Below, one piece after another: positions 1 through 8,618 of a stretch of 64,000 nt of DNA. The position numbers and the translations under genes were made by a program. Position 1 is the stretch's first letter; every line of letters starts with the position of its first letter. Under the pieces are notes generated by a model. That model was not told the DNA's origin, did no database searches, and saw nothing but the letters and a program-made list of their open reading frames with translations. Origin of the DNA: SABY01 sp964523795 (GTDB taxonomy: Bacteria; Bacteroidota; Bacteroidia; Bacteroidales; 4484-276); the NCBI GenBank assembly GCA_964523795.1, contig CAZGAO010000001.1:1-64000 (forward strand), written 5' to 3'.

Positions 1-2727
1 GTTTGCTGCGATGCCGAACCCTTTCCGCTCGAAGGTGCTACGCCCGATGGTGGAACTTATTATTTGGATGGAGATACTATCTACGAATTTACGCCGGATT
101 GTAACAATATTGGGGATTTTGAAATTATTTACAAATACAAAAACCCAGACACCGGATGCGAAAACTCATGCAGTTTTACCATTACCGTAAATCCGCTGCC
201 TGTGCCTTATGCCGGCCCGGATGCAGAAATCCTGCAGGAAGAAAGTCTTAACCTTGCCCAGGCAACAATTGAAGGTTTGCTACCCGGCGATAACTTTTAT
301 TGGTCCAGCACCGGTGATGGTGTTTTCGCGCCCGATGAATTTGTCCTCAACCCGGTTTATACACCCGGCTCACTGGACATCCAAAATGGCAGTATTGAAC
401 TCTGCCTCCACGTATATTCTGCTGCCTGCGACCAGGAAGTCGTGGATTGTTTAACGGTAACGATTCTTAGCTGTATCGATCCTCCTGTTGCTTTTGCCGG
501 CAACGATGCAACCCTTTGTGGCAATGGAGCTTATTATTTGGTTGAGGCCAATGCCGAATTTTATGCGGAGCTACAATGGCAAACCAGCGGCGACGGGATC
601 TTTGATAATGCAACAATGCTGAATCCTTCGTATTATCCTGGAGAGGCGGATTTTGCAAGTGGGACGGTTGAACTTTGCCTAACTGCGATTTCCGCAAATC
701 CCGGCTGCCCGCAAGCAATCGATTGCATGGTTTTAAGTCTGGGGGTCATCCCCGAAGTAAGCTGTCCAGACACCATGGTGGTATGCAGCAATACTCCGGC
801 CTTCGCATTGCAAGGAGCCAGCCCGGAAGGTGGTCAATATTCAGGAACGGGAGTAACGAATAATGTTTTTGACCCGGCAGTATCGGGAGAAGGCACCTTC
901 GATATTACTTATACCTACACCAACGCTGTTGGCTGCCAGAATATCTGCACTTTCGCCGTTGTGGTCAATCCGGCTCCTATGGTTTTTGCAGGTGAAGATA
1001 CCACCATTTTTGCGGACGATACATACACATTGGCACAGGCTTCTGCCCAGCATTACACCTATCTTTCGTGGTACACCGGCGGCGATGGAACTTTTAGTAA
1101 TAGGAATAATCCAAATCCTGTTTACACACCCGGCGCTGAGGATATTGCGGACGGTGGAGCTACTTTAATCCTGTCTGTGTTGGGTTTTGAGGGCTGTGCT
1201 CTAACTTCCTCCACCATGCACCTTAGCATCGAAACACTGCCATCAGCACAGGCATCCATCAGCCCTGCCTGCTATACGCTTACCTTGCTGCCCGGAGAAA
1301 TAGTGAATCGCTCATTCGTTATCAAAAACTCTGGTGACGAGATTTTAGATTATACTATTTCAAGTACAGTTCCATGGATAGCTAATATTATACCCGATGA
1401 TGGCATAGTAGAGATTGGTGGCCAACAAACTATCAATTTTGAAATTCAAAGTTCCGACTTGGAATATGGAATTTATTACGGAGATATTGTTGTCGAAAGC
1501 AACGACCTGCTAAATCCTGAACTATTCCTGCCCGTTGAATTGACGATAAGCGATACCATTGCCGGACAAGCCATAGAAATACCCCGGGGATGGTCGTACA
1601 TTTCGAGTTACATCGAGCCGATAAACCCCTTGATAGATACTATTTTTAAAGATTTGGCCTCGTGCCAAACCATCGAATTGATGATTAGCAAAAATGCGAT
1701 TTACTGGCCAAGAAAACACACCAACACCATCGGAAATTGGAATCCTCATTCCGGATATAAAATCAACATGAATTTTAGCGATCAGTTAATTATTGAAGGG
1801 GAGGAAGTTGCCGACCAATGGTTGTTGATACCCCAAGGCATAAGCATTCTGCCGGTATTAAGCCCTTGCGCGCTATCTGCTGAGGAGGTACTCGAGAGTG
1901 AGGGCATTGCCGAAAGATTGCTTTTCGCCTACGATATAATCGACAACGAAATCTACTTCCCACTCGGCGGTTTATACACGCTTCAAACGCTTCGTCCCGG
2001 AAGAGCCTACCTGATCTCAATGCTCCAGGGTGGTTATGTGGACTATGACGAATTTGAATGTGACAAACAAATGCCCGAATCCAAGCAAGGGACGTATCTT
2101 AATTCTGGCATCAAAAAAACCGGGAGTCAGCATATCATTTCCATCTATCCTTCGGCTATGCGCGATTTTGAAACGGGGGATATCCTCGCGGCTTACAACG
2201 AAGCAGGTCGCTGTGTGGGCATTTCCCAGATCGAATATCTAAACACAGCATTAGGTCTGGTAATTATGGGCGATGATCCCTACACCACCGAAATAGATGG
2301 TCTGATAAACAACGATCTGATACAACTAAGGCGCATCGAAGGCAAAACCGGGATAAGTTCAAACCTTGATTTTGAATTCGATCCTGCCCTACCCGACTAC
2401 CTGCCCTATTACAGCGAAAACGGGCTTTCGGGGATTTTGAAGTTTTATGGAAACACCGGAACTGTTTCTCCTGCATCTGCAAGTTCAGCAGCCGTTAAAA
2501 TCTATCCCAATCCTGCTAAAGACTACTTTGTTCTGTCCATCGAAAACGAAAGTGCTTTTACATCCTGCCATGCAAAGCTGATAGACAGCTATGGGCAGGT
2601 GATTCGGAGTATGGATATTACAGATAGCCAAACCCGAATCGACATCAGCGGACTGAGCAAAGGCGTTTATGTATTGATGATCAACATGGATAAACAGATC
2701 ATCAGCCGCAGGATCATTGTGGAATAG
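1..2727 (+). CDS. T9SS cargo protein with Ig-like repeats and type A sorting domain, 5' partial
   Basis: The reading frame is open to the first base of the window, so the N-terminus and signal peptide are missing. Two repeat types alternate: a roughly 75-residue Ig-like unit (P-x-GG-x-Y...TVNPLP) and a roughly 90-residue unit with the core SGDG-x-F...NP-x-Y-x-PG. A BACON-like domain follows (about nt 1260-1550), then a Bacteroidota-type domain built on GW-x-YISSYI and YWPRK/IGNWN motifs (about nt 1585-2060). The end (from about nt 2494, KIYPNPAKD) is a type A T9SS sorting domain, which is removed on export and leaves the protein on the cell surface or released. The repeats suggest an adhesin or matrix protein; no catalytic domain is visible. 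The next gene is also a T9SS cargo protein. Confidence 0.85.
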   Translation, partial: VCCDAEPFPLEGATPDGGTYYLDGDTIYEFTPDCNNIGDFEIIYKYKNPDTGCENSCSFTITVNPLPVPYAGPDAEILQEESLNLAQATIEGLLPGDNFYWSSTGDGVFAPDEFVLNPVYTPGSLDIQNGSIELCLHVYSAACDQEVVDCLTVTILSCIDPPVAFAGNDATLCGNGAYYLVEANAEFYAELQWQTSGDGIFDNATMLNPSYYPGEADFASGTVELCLTAISANPGCPQAIDCMVLSLGVIPEVSCPDTMVVCSNTPAFALQGASPEGGQYSGTGVTNNVFDPAVSGEGTFDITYTYTNAVGCQNICTFAVVVNPAPMVFAGEDTTIFADDTYTLAQASAQHYTYLSWYTGGDGTFSNRNNPNPVYTPGAEDIADGGATLILSVLGFEGCALTSSTMHLSIETLPSAQASISPACYTLTLLPGEIVNRSFVIKNSGDEILDYTISSTVPWIANIIPDDGIVEIGGQQTINFEIQSSDLEYGIYYGDIVVESNDLLNPELFLPVELTISDTIAGQAIEIPRGWSYISSYIEPINPLIDTIFKDLASCQTIELMISKNAIYWPRKHTNTIGNWNPHSGYKINMNFSDQLIIEGEEVADQWLLIPQGISILPVLSPCALSAEEVLESEGIAERLLFAYDIIDNEIYFPLGGLYTLQTLRPGRAYLISMLQGGYVDYDEFECDKQMPESKQGTYLNSGIKKTGSQHIISIYPSAMRDFETGDILAAYNEAGRCVGISQIEYLNTALGLVIMGDDPYTTEIDGLINNDLIQLRRIEGKTGISSNLDFEFDPALPDYLPYYSENGLSGILKFYGNTGTVSPASASSAAVKIYPNPAKDYFVLSIENESAFTSCHAKLIDSYGQVIRSMDITDSQTRIDISGLSKGVYVLMINMDKQIISRRIIVE

Positions 2728-2829
2728 GGAGTTAATGTGCCAGCCTTTAAATTAATTGCATCAAAACACCCGTTGTCATGCTCTTTGGGTATGGATCAAA
2801 TTGAAAGTGGAATCATAAAATTCAATAAT

Positions 2830-2855
2830 CCCCGTTCGCCGGTTGACGGACGGGG
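2830..2855 (+). terminator. possible hairpin after the first T9SS cargo gene
   Basis: A 9-bp stem (CCCCGTTCG with CGGACGGGG, one G-T pair) closes an 8-base loop about 100 bp after the stop. No strong T-run follows, so it may be a terminator or simply a structured repeat. Confidence 0.35.
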
Positions 2856-2871
2856 CTATTGAAAAGCAATG

Positions 2872-2890
2872 ACTTTATGGACAAACACTA
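2872..2890 (-). repeat. solitary copy of the TAGTGYYTGTCCATAAAGT 19-mer
   Basis: The minus strand reads TAGTGTTTGTCCATAAAGT. Close relatives form the inverted ends of two elements at 12246-12425 and 27398-27615. Here it stands alone, just upstream of the PKD-repeat gene. Confidence 0.55.
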
Positions 2891-2910
2891 AATTACATAG
2901 TGTTTTTTAT

Positions 2911-2918
2911 TACCTTTG
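2911..2918 (+). promoter_or_regulatory. -7 element TACCTTTG of a Bacteroidota promoter
   Basis: TACCTTTG fits the Bacteroidota -7 consensus TAnnTTTG and lies 19 bp before the start codon of the PKD-repeat gene. No clear -33 TTG is seen at the expected distance. Confidence 0.4.
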
Positions 2919-2937
2919 ATTTAAATTTTCAAAGCAG

Positions 2938-5900
2938 ATGAAACGAAGCAGCAACATACGTAAGTTCCCTAACATACTTTTATTTGTGTTGCTGCTGATG
3001 GCTTCATTTGCAGCCAGCGGCCAAGATTTTAGTGTCTCCATTTCATTTGAGCCTGAAGTGCTGTGTTCGGGAGAAGTAGTGAATTTTTCGTGCGAAGTTC
3101 TGGGTGGAACCGGGCCATTTATCTATTTATGGAATTTTGATGACCCGGCTTCACCACCCAACGCATCCACAGTTCCCTCTCCATCAAACACTTACAATCC
3201 GATGGCTTGTGGCCTGCAGATTTATTCAGTGAACCTTTTGGTAACGGATACCACGGACGGGCAAAATATTCAGACCTCAGCAAATGCACAGGTATCCGTA
3301 AAAAAAAGACCCAATCCCCAGTTGACCGAAAGCCTTAATACTCCCCCTTTCAGCAATTGCTACGGCAATCCGCCGCCAACACCCACAAATCCGGACTTTA
3401 CAATAATTGTGGATAATAATACCGGTAATACTTCCTGCATTGTCCCGGATAGTTATGCCATCGATTGGGATGATGGCAGCCCACCGCTTACCGGCCTGGC
3501 GGATGCCGATTTCCCCATAGAACACACTTACACAGCCCTTGGTGCTTTTAATCTTAATTTTAGCTGTGCCGGAACAAATGGTTGTGTGGGTGAAACAATT
3601 CACGTTGTTAAAAATGAATCCAATCCCGCCATTGGAATCAGCTCCAGCGGCAATACCGAAGGTTGCGCCCCGATTACCTTCGACTTTAGCCTCGACATGA
3701 ATAAAGTCCTGCTTAATTCGGAATACACCACCTATTCATGGAATTTTGGAGACGGCTTATTTGAAGTTTGGGATCAGGAAACCGCAATCGACAATAATGG
3801 AATTGTCGAACACAACTATATCTCATCATCTTGTCCGGGTTCAGATTTTACCGTTAGTGTTACCGCCTCCAATTCCTGTTCAAATACCGATGCCAGCGTA
3901 AATGGCGTAATTGTTTGGGCTGTCGGCGAAGTAGAAATGGATACAACGATTGGGGGCTGCGTTGGCCAACCGGTAGCATTTACTAATCTATCGATAAATG
4001 GATGGGGGCCTGGCTGCACTAATACCTCAATGTATGAATGGGACTTTGGCAATGGTAACACGTATGTAGGTTTTTATCCGCCACCACAAGTCTATAATGT
4101 TCCGGGGCTGTATAATGTTTTGCTGCAGGATAGTAGTTTTTGTGGAATTGTTACGATTATTCTGCCCCTTGTAATCGACGAACCACCTACCGCCAGCGGC
4201 CAGGCTTCGCCACTCACGGGATGTGTTGACGATAGCCTCGTGGTTAATTTCACCAATCAATCCACCGGCGATAACCTGGAATACCTTTGGACTGTTGAAC
4301 CGGAATCAGGATTTGTTTTTGTTAATAATTCAGACTCAGCTTCGGCAAGCCCGACAATTTACTTTTCTGATTATGGCGTTTTTGAGGTCTTACTGAAAAC
4401 TTTTAATAATTGTGATGAAGATTTTAAGTTATTTACCATTCATTGCAACGATAAGCCAACGGCTGATTTTGTTCACGAAGTGCTCACCACCTGCGATTCC
4501 CCATTTGTTTATCAGGCAGGCTCGGGCATTTTAGAATATGACGACCATGGCGATGAAATTTCGAGTTACCAGTGGTCTTTCCCGGGAGCCTCGCCCAATA
4601 GCTCAACCGAGGCCTATCCCGAAAATATCGTTTACAATACTTCGGGCACTTTTCAAATTATCTTGATCATCGAAAATAACTGTGGCATTGATACTGCCAT
4701 CCAACAAATCGAAATCGTGTCGCAAATTGCCCCATCGCTCCCACCTGATACAGCGGTATGTTTGAATAGCCCCCAGTTTTTATTAAATGCTTATCCCAAT
4801 ATTGGCGCATGGAGCGGCGATATTGTTGATGCCAGCGGCCTGGTTAACCCCTCCATACTTGGATCATTTTACCTAAGGTATTCGGGCGAATGCCTGGTGG
4901 TCGACAGCGTTTTGCTAACGGTAAATCCGGTACCCGAAGTACAGGTGCTAACGCCGGATACAGGAATGTGCATCTATGATCCACAAATATTGCTTTCAAG
5001 TTTTCCCGAAGGTGGCCACTGGCAAGGCCCCGGAATTACAAACCCTGAAACCGGAAATTTCGATCCGCAGGCAAGTGGCTCCGGAGAGTTTCAAATTCAT
5101 TACTACTATACCGATTCTTTTCCCGGCTGTACTTGTACTAATTCTGATTTTTTAAACATCACGGTCGATTCCAGACCATTGCCGGATTTTTTGCCCAACG
5201 ACACCATCTTTTGCACTGAAATAGAATATGCTTTCACCAACAATACGTTTGGAGGAAATCAAAATGAAATCGAATGGGTTTTCAGCGATGGCTTTACCGC
5301 AAGCGACCCCGATGAAGTAAACCATACATTTACGGACTTAGGCATTCAAACCATAAGCATTTCAGCGCAATCGCTGTATGGATGTTTTGATACTTATGAA
5401 CGCCAGATCCGGGTTATCGAAAAACCACCAGACCCTGTCTTTAGCATGGATTACTCTCCCGAAAATCTATGCAGCCCGGTGGATGTAAGCCTATCATTCA
5501 ACCCTACGGTATATGATGAATCGGTAAGATTTTACTGGGATTTTGGAAATGGAACCTATTTTTATTCCTATCAAAGTTTTACCGATACCCTTATCACCTA
5601 TACCCAAGGCGTGTCTGACTCGACTTATTACATTACCCTTGACGTGGAAAACCAATGTGGCATCTTAACTTTTACTGATTCAATCACTGTTTACGCTCCA
5701 CCCATTGCGCAATTTGCTCAGGATTACAACTGGAATTGCTCCCCGGTTCCTGTTAATTATATCAACAAAAGCCTGGGCGTGTGCGATAGCATGTTTTGGG
5801 ACTTTGGTGATGGCAACGATACCACCATTTACTATCCGATACCTGATCAAATATTGCAGCATAGTTTTTATACCGGGGAGAACGATACCAGTTACACAGC

Positions 5901-7266
5901 TACAATAATTGTTTATAATCCTTGCGGAACAGATACCAGTATTAATAGCATTGAAGTATTTCCAAATACATTAACGGCCTTTTTTAATACCGATACCACT
6001 TTTGGATGCAGCCCGCTCACGGTAAATTTTACCAATTACTCAAGCCCTCATGCTTTGCACCACACCTGGGCAGTGATAAATGATGAGGATACCCTGAAAT
6101 ATCTGGGGGAGAATTTTGAATTTACCTTTGTTAACGAAACAAACCAAACAGATACTGTTTCGGTTCAGCTTTGGATTGACGATAACTGTAGCCGCGATTC
6201 TGCTTATGCCCGGGTAATTATTTATCCACAACCCAATCTTAGTTTTCAAATGAGTACGAATGAAATTTGTGCCGACCAAACGGTTTTGTTCGAGAATTTT
6301 TCGGATGTAGCTGATATGTATTGGGAATTTGGCGATGGCAACGTTTCTTATCCAAGCACAGATATTATCGAGCATACTTACGCATCGAGTGGCGAATATT
6401 GGGTTTCATTAATCGGCCGATCGGTGGACTTTGGCTGCTGGGATACCCTTCAAAAGTTAATTACGATAAAACCAACTCCTGACGCATTCATCCTGACTGA
6501 TGAAACGGTGGGGTGCGTTCCCTTTACCATCAACCTGAGTTCCGATAGCAGTTTTAATCAGCTATGGGATTTTGGCGACTTAAGTCAACTCTCCACTGAT
6601 CCACGACACACCTACCTCGACCCCGGCTTATACACCATTATTTTGGTTTCCGAATATCAAAACCTTTGTACCGATACGGCTTATCTTGATGTTAGGGCAT
6701 TACCAAAGCCCAAGAGCGAATTTAGCATCAACAGCCTTGGAGGCTATCCCGAAAGGGTGCAATTTATTAATGAAACCAATGATGTTTTAAATTGCGAGTG
6801 GCTGCTCCCCAATGGCGAATCGGAACATAATTGCCAAAGCATCGAATATGCTTTCGACATGATCGGGGTTTATGATTTTACCTTAGTTACCTTTAACGAA
6901 TACGATTGTTCGGACAGCATCACCAAGAGCTATGAAGTGGTTTATAAGGGTTTGTTTATACCCAATGCCTTTTCCCCCAATAATACTGATGATGACATTG
7001 GGATATTTAAAGCGGTAGGCATTGGATTGAAATCATATTCGCTGCAGGTATTCGATACTTATGGAAATTTACTTTGGACTACCAACAGTATTATCGATAC
7101 CAAGCCTGCGGAAGGATGGGACGGCACTTATGATGGAGCACCCTTGCAGCAGGATGTTTATATTTGGAAAGCAGAGGCTATGTTTTTCGACAATTCTATA
7201 TGGCAAGGCATGGAAGATGAAAAAGGGGATCGAAAAAAATACGGTACGGTAAGCCTGATAAGGTAG
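2938..7266 (+). CDS. giant PKD-repeat surface protein with T9SS type B (CHU_C) sorting domain
   Basis: This 1442-residue protein has a signal peptide (about residues 1-29, ending ASG-Q). It is then made of roughly a dozen PKD-like beta-sandwich units, recognisable by W-x-FG-x-G and VYF/TYFSPG-type strands such as YSWNFGDG, MYEWDFGNG, MFWDFGDGN and MYWEFGDGN. From about residue 1339 the sequence FIPNAFSPNN...GWDGTYDG...YIWKAEA is the gliding-motility-associated C-terminal domain (CHU_C), a type B T9SS signal that usually anchors proteins to the cell surface. The many cysteine pairs fit an extracellular protein. A PorP/SprF gene lies downstream on the opposite strand; these two families often sit side by side and PorP-like proteins are thought to receive type B cargo. 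The role is inferred as adhesin or surface filament. No enzyme domain is seen. Confidence 0.88.
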   Translation: MKRSSNIRKFPNILLFVLLLMASFAASGQDFSVSISFEPEVLCSGEVVNFSCEVLGGTGPFIYLWNFDDPASPPNASTVPSPSNTYNPMACGLQIYSVNLLVTDTTDGQNIQTSANAQVSVKKRPNPQLTESLNTPPFSNCYGNPPPTPTNPDFTIIVDNNTGNTSCIVPDSYAIDWDDGSPPLTGLADADFPIEHTYTALGAFNLNFSCAGTNGCVGETIHVVKNESNPAIGISSSGNTEGCAPITFDFSLDMNKVLLNSEYTTYSWNFGDGLFEVWDQETAIDNNGIVEHNYISSSCPGSDFTVSVTASNSCSNTDASVNGVIVWAVGEVEMDTTIGGCVGQPVAFTNLSINGWGPGCTNTSMYEWDFGNGNTYVGFYPPPQVYNVPGLYNVLLQDSSFCGIVTIILPLVIDEPPTASGQASPLTGCVDDSLVVNFTNQSTGDNLEYLWTVEPESGFVFVNNSDSASASPTIYFSDYGVFEVLLKTFNNCDEDFKLFTIHCNDKPTADFVHEVLTTCDSPFVYQAGSGILEYDDHGDEISSYQWSFPGASPNSSTEAYPENIVYNTSGTFQIILIIENNCGIDTAIQQIEIVSQIAPSLPPDTAVCLNSPQFLLNAYPNIGAWSGDIVDASGLVNPSILGSFYLRYSGECLVVDSVLLTVNPVPEVQVLTPDTGMCIYDPQILLSSFPEGGHWQGPGITNPETGNFDPQASGSGEFQIHYYYTDSFPGCTCTNSDFLNITVDSRPLPDFLPNDTIFCTEIEYAFTNNTFGGNQNEIEWVFSDGFTASDPDEVNHTFTDLGIQTISISAQSLYGCFDTYERQIRVIEKPPDPVFSMDYSPENLCSPVDVSLSFNPTVYDESVRFYWDFGNGTYFYSYQSFTDTLITYTQGVSDSTYYITLDVENQCGILTFTDSITVYAPPIAQFAQDYNWNCSPVPVNYINKSLGVCDSMFWDFGDGNDTTIYYPIPDQILQHSFYTGENDTSYTATIIVYNPCGTDTSINSIEVFPNTLTAFFNTDTTFGCSPLTVNFTNYSSPHALHHTWAVINDEDTLKYLGENFEFTFVNETNQTDTVSVQLWIDDNCSRDSAYARVIIYPQPNLSFQMSTNEICADQTVLFENFSDVADMYWEFGDGNVSYPSTDIIEHTYASSGEYWVSLIGRSVDFGCWDTLQKLITIKPTPDAFILTDETVGCVPFTINLSSDSSFNQLWDFGDLSQLSTDPRHTYLDPGLYTIILVSEYQNLCTDTAYLDVRALPKPKSEFSINSLGGYPERVQFINETNDVLNCEWLLPNGESEHNCQSIEYAFDMIGVYDFTLVTFNEYDCSDSITKSYEVVYKGLFIPNAFSPNNTDDDIGIFKAVGIGLKSYSLQVFDTYGNLLWTTNSIIDTKPAEGWDGTYDGAPLQQDVYIWKAEAMFFDNSIWQGMEDEKGDRKKYGTVSLIR

Positions 7267-7310
7267 TGTTTGGATAATTGTAAGAGGCAATTGTATAAAG
7301 CCAGAAGAAA

Positions 7311-7389
7311 CTTTGTGAACCTTCGTGCCTTTGCGCCTAGGTGGCAATTCGGATATAAATTGGCGCAAAAGCACTGGGAAACACAAAGG
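7311..7389. repeat. inverted pair of CACAAAG-type heptad repeats
   Basis: CTTTGTG...GTGC...TTGCGCC at 7311-7338 is mirrored by GGCGCAA...GCAC...CACAAAG at 7362-7388. The whole can fold into a long hairpin between two convergent genes. Related heptad arrays lie at 16627, 57023 and 62758. It may also act as a two-way terminator, but this is inference. Confidence 0.55.
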
Positions 7390-7408
7390 AAAAATAGATC
7401 AGGAGTTC

Positions 7409-8479
7409 TCAACGCTCAAAGATCCAACTATCATCTTTGCAGCTTTCGCATTCATTAAAGATGAAGAAATCATCCAAATTAAAACGTATCCCTATTTCGT
7501 GCGAGCCTGAATCATGATTGTTTAACTTAGAAACCGTGGAATCATAAGTATAAAATACGCTAACTCTGGAGGATGAATTTTCGTTTAATCCAAATTGATA
7601 GCCAAACATAAAAATCAAATCCGTAGTATTTTTTGGATTGAAGTTTTTGTTTCTTATCCAAAAACCAATGCTCAACGGGTTTCTGTTCAACGATAAACCA
7701 AGGATATAACTGCTAAACGTACCTTGCTTTTCGTAAATAATACCGGGCATCAAATAGATGCTTTCCCGCTGATAATAGCCTTTTTTTAATGGAAATCTAC
7801 CGTCAAAATGAACAACAATTTTTGAGCTTAGAAAATAAGGCATCCCCAAAAACGACATTTGTGGTTCCGGCACATGAGATACCGAAAAGCCCGCGTTGAT
7901 AATCGAATTCATCGATTGATTCTCTTTTTCAGGATGGCTTTCATAAGTGAATAATATTCCATAGCCCAGGTCAAAAAACGAAGCCGAATTTACCACATCA
8001 TAATTAAAGCCCGGGGATTGCTGCAAAATTTTTCCTAATCGGGGATCAAGTTGATCCGAAAACACAAGCTCGTCCCAGTTGATTCGTTTCATCTGGTACT
8101 GCGGCATAATAGCCAACTGTGTGGTAAATTTTTCAGTCATCCTGATTCTTGAAGAAATCGGAAGCCCCAAAATCATCGTTGCTAAAGCTCCGGCACCTTC
8201 GATATTATTCAATGCCAAAAGACCAATACCACCAACACCTTTGAGATTCCAAAAACTCTTATCCAAAGTTACAAGGTAGGATTGTGGACTGTTAGGAATA
8301 GCCATCCAGTTTTTTCGCACATCAAGATTAATTTCCATACCCTCTCTTGACCCAACGTTAGCAGGGTTATAGTAAACCTTGCTACTCAGAAATTGCGAAA
8401 AATTGGGATCCTGAGCAAAAGCCGATTTTAGTATAAAAAGAAATAAAATCGATAAACAGATATTTTTGAATTGCATCAT
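7409..8479 (-). CDS. PorP/SprF family type IX secretion outer-membrane protein
   Basis: About 355 residues after the chosen start. The signal peptide (MQFKNICLSILFLF... to SAFAQ) is followed by the family opening DPNFSQFLSSKVYYNPA, the PorP/SprF signature, and by alternating hydrophobic strands typical of an outer-membrane barrel. A longer reading to 8557 exists, but the promoter at 8525-8554 lies inside that extension and the signal peptide begins at the tandem ATGs 8479/8476. PorP/SprF proteins work with T9SS in gliding or in holding type B cargo on the surface. The neighbouring CHU_C protein (2938-7266) is a plausible partner although the two genes are convergent. The end of the gene (a cysteine pair, ESCKDDSW) is slightly unusual. 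Confidence 0.88.
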   Translation of the reverse strand: MMQFKNICLSILFLFILKSAFAQDPNFSQFLSSKVYYNPANVGSREGMEINLDVRKNWMAIPNSPQSYLVTLDKSFWNLKGVGGIGLLALNNIEGAGALATMILGLPISSRIRMTEKFTTQLAIMPQYQMKRINWDELVFSDQLDPRLGKILQQSPGFNYDVVNSASFFDLGYGILFTYESHPEKENQSMNSIINAGFSVSHVPEPQMSFLGMPYFLSSKIVVHFDGRFPLKKGYYQRESIYLMPGIIYEKQGTFSSYILGLSLNRNPLSIGFWIRNKNFNPKNTTDLIFMFGYQFGLNENSSSRVSVFYTYDSTVSKLNNHDSGSHEIGIRFNLDDFFIFNECESCKDDSWIFER

Positions 8480-8524
8480 CCTATTCAACAAATCGAATCT
8501 GTGTTGTAGCGTTTTTGTATAAAA

Positions 8525-8554
8525 CAAAAATAGCATTATTATTCTATTGCGCAA
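8525..8554 (-). promoter_or_regulatory. Bacteroidota promoter for the PorP/SprF gene
   Basis: On the minus strand TTG (8552-8554) is separated by 19 bases from TATTTTTG (8525-8532), which fits the Bacteroidota consensus. It lies about 45 bp upstream of the chosen start codon and supports the shorter reading of the gene. Confidence 0.6.
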
Positions 8555-8588
8555 CATTTTTCTTCCTTAACCCCAAAACTATTTTCCC

Positions 8589-8596
8589 TACCTTTG
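8589..8596 (+). promoter_or_regulatory. -7 element TACCTTTG
   Basis: Matches TAnnTTTG, 22 bp before the start codon of the 589-residue repeat protein. No obvious -33 TTG. Confidence 0.4.
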
Positions 8597-8618
8597 GCCT
8601 TCAACAAAAACAACAAAC

